Shown here one piece after another: positions 32,889-33,307 of a stretch of DNA of 33,307 nt. Both the position numbers and the translations under genes were made by a program. Origin of the DNA: Oscillospiraceae bacterium (GTDB taxonomy: Bacteria; Bacillota_A; Clostridia; Oscillospirales; Oscillospiraceae); assembly GCA_902795095.1 (NCBI GenBank), contig CADBKB010000003.1, positions 914 through 34,220 of the forward strand, written 5' to 3'. Every line of letters begins with the position of its first letter. Within the stretch, counting starts at the first letter, position 1. The notes under the pieces are model-generated. The model was not told the DNA's origin. It saw only the letters and a program-made list of their open reading frames with translations, and ran no database searches.

Positions 32889-32917
32889 TATACAAGCGGC
32901 CGCAAATCTGCTATAAT
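32889..32917 (+). promoter_or_regulatory. Promoter of the last gene (extended -10)
   Basis: Perfect TATAAT (32912-32917) preceded by TG one base upstream (extended -10). A weak -35 TATACA (32889-32894) is at 17 bp; a better TTGATA at 32885-32890 is at 21 bp. Start expected near 32924, 27 nt before the ATG. Confidence 0.75.
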
Positions 32918-32950
32918 AGATCTACCATCATATTTCATAGGAGGGATTCC

Positions 32951-33307
32951 ATGAAACGGGTATTCCTGCGAATCCTGGCATATGCGCTGTGCGTGACCCT
33001 GCTGCTGGGCGCGCTGCCCGCCCGGGCGTCGGTCATGCAGTACGACCTGTTCATCACCAGCGTGCGGGTCACGGAGGAAAACCGCGGCGACATTCTGGGC
33101 GACGGCGTGTTCCGCTTCGACGGAGACCGCACCCTGGTCGTGTGCGGCGACTGCGACAGTCCGGACCTGCCCGTCATCTCCAGCGGCATCCCGGGCCTGG
33201 TGATCCGGGTGCAGAAGCCTTCCACCCTGTCCTGCGGCGAGAATCCCGCCATCCTGGCTCTGGCTGATCTGACGCTCACCGGCCCCGCCGCCCTGGCTCT
33301 GGAATCG
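32951..33307 (+). CDS. Secreted protein, N-terminal part (3' end outside window)
   Basis: 119 codons to the window edge, no stop. A signal peptide is clear: MKRVFLR, a hydrophobic core ILAYALCVTLLLGAL, and a likely cleavage site after PARA (residue ~26). The mature part starts QYDLFITSVRVTEENRGDILGDG (split: YDLFI, VRVTEEN, DILGDGVFRFDG) and resembles the repeated beta-strand units (value, then DVLGDG, then a calculated strand) found in large cell-surface proteins of Firmicutes; this is a resemblance by eye only. AGGAGG lies 6 nt before ATG 32951. It has its own promoter and is not part of the hydrogenase operon. Confidence 0.75.
   Translation, partial: MKRVFLRILAYALCVTLLLGALPARASVMQYDLFITSVRVTEENRGDILGDGVFRFDGDRTLVVCGDCDSPDLPVISSGIPGLVIRVQKPSTLSCGENPAILALADLTLTGPAALALES

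Overview
The window is a GC-rich, gene-dense stretch of a chromosome from an anaerobic Firmicute, most likely a gut-type member of the Oscillospirales (Clostridia). The grounds are the gene order (gdpP-rplI-dnaB; spoVB-like-mazG-hup-rqcP; recJ-relA-dtd-MBL-hemZ), strong AGGAGG-type ribosome binding sites with some GTG/TTG starts, and a multi-subunit NAD-linked [FeFe] hydrogenase operon. The assignment below class level is inference from gene content; no rRNA or tRNA gene is visible.

Layout. (1) 1-6236, plus strand: housekeeping run gdpP (5' end missing), rplI, dnaB, tilS, hpt, ftsH, tightly packed with two 11-nt overlaps and closed by a clear intrinsic terminator. (2) 6276-11253, plus strand: a good promoter drives ymdB, an Mre11/SbcD-like nuclease (YhaO type), its Rad50/SbcC-like membrane-anchored ATPase partner (YhaN type) and an unrecognised three-helix membrane protein of visibly lower GC. 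(3) 11254-11600: no gene, but a run of perfect short hairpins with an AT-rich tail, probably a composite intergenic repeat. (4) 11660-23650, minus strand: one long operon read recJ, relA, dtd, MBL hydrolase, hemZ, uridine-kinase-like, amidohydrolase (MtaD/DadD type), SpoVB-like flippase, mazG, hup, rqcP, with a promoter before recJ and a terminator after rqcP. (5) 23827-24234, minus strand: a single vanZ-like gene with its own promoter and terminator. (6) 24523-32886, plus strand: the hydrogenase operon. (7) 32889-33307: promoter and first 119 codons of a secreted protein.

The most interesting part is the hydrogenase operon. Its catalytic genes (NuoE-like, 2Fe-2S protein, NuoF-like, [FeFe] hydrogenase HydA) are those of an NADH/ferredoxin-coupled, probably electron-bifurcating enzyme. 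Between the NuoE-like gene and the rest sit six genes that look like a signalling unit: two diverged DRTGG-type proteins, two different GHKL-type ATPase proteins with no histidine phosphoacceptor domain, a HydS-like sensory hydrogenase homologue that lacks a PAS domain and has Ala in the proton-relay position, and a PHP-domain phosphoesterase. Several of these genes overlap or nearly abut, so they are probably co-translated. The arrangement suggests a redox or H2 sensing circuit made together with the enzyme it would control; its mechanism is not known to me. The promoter has two -35/-10 pairs offset by 6 bp next to a weak Rex-like palindrome, which would fit NADH/NAD control.
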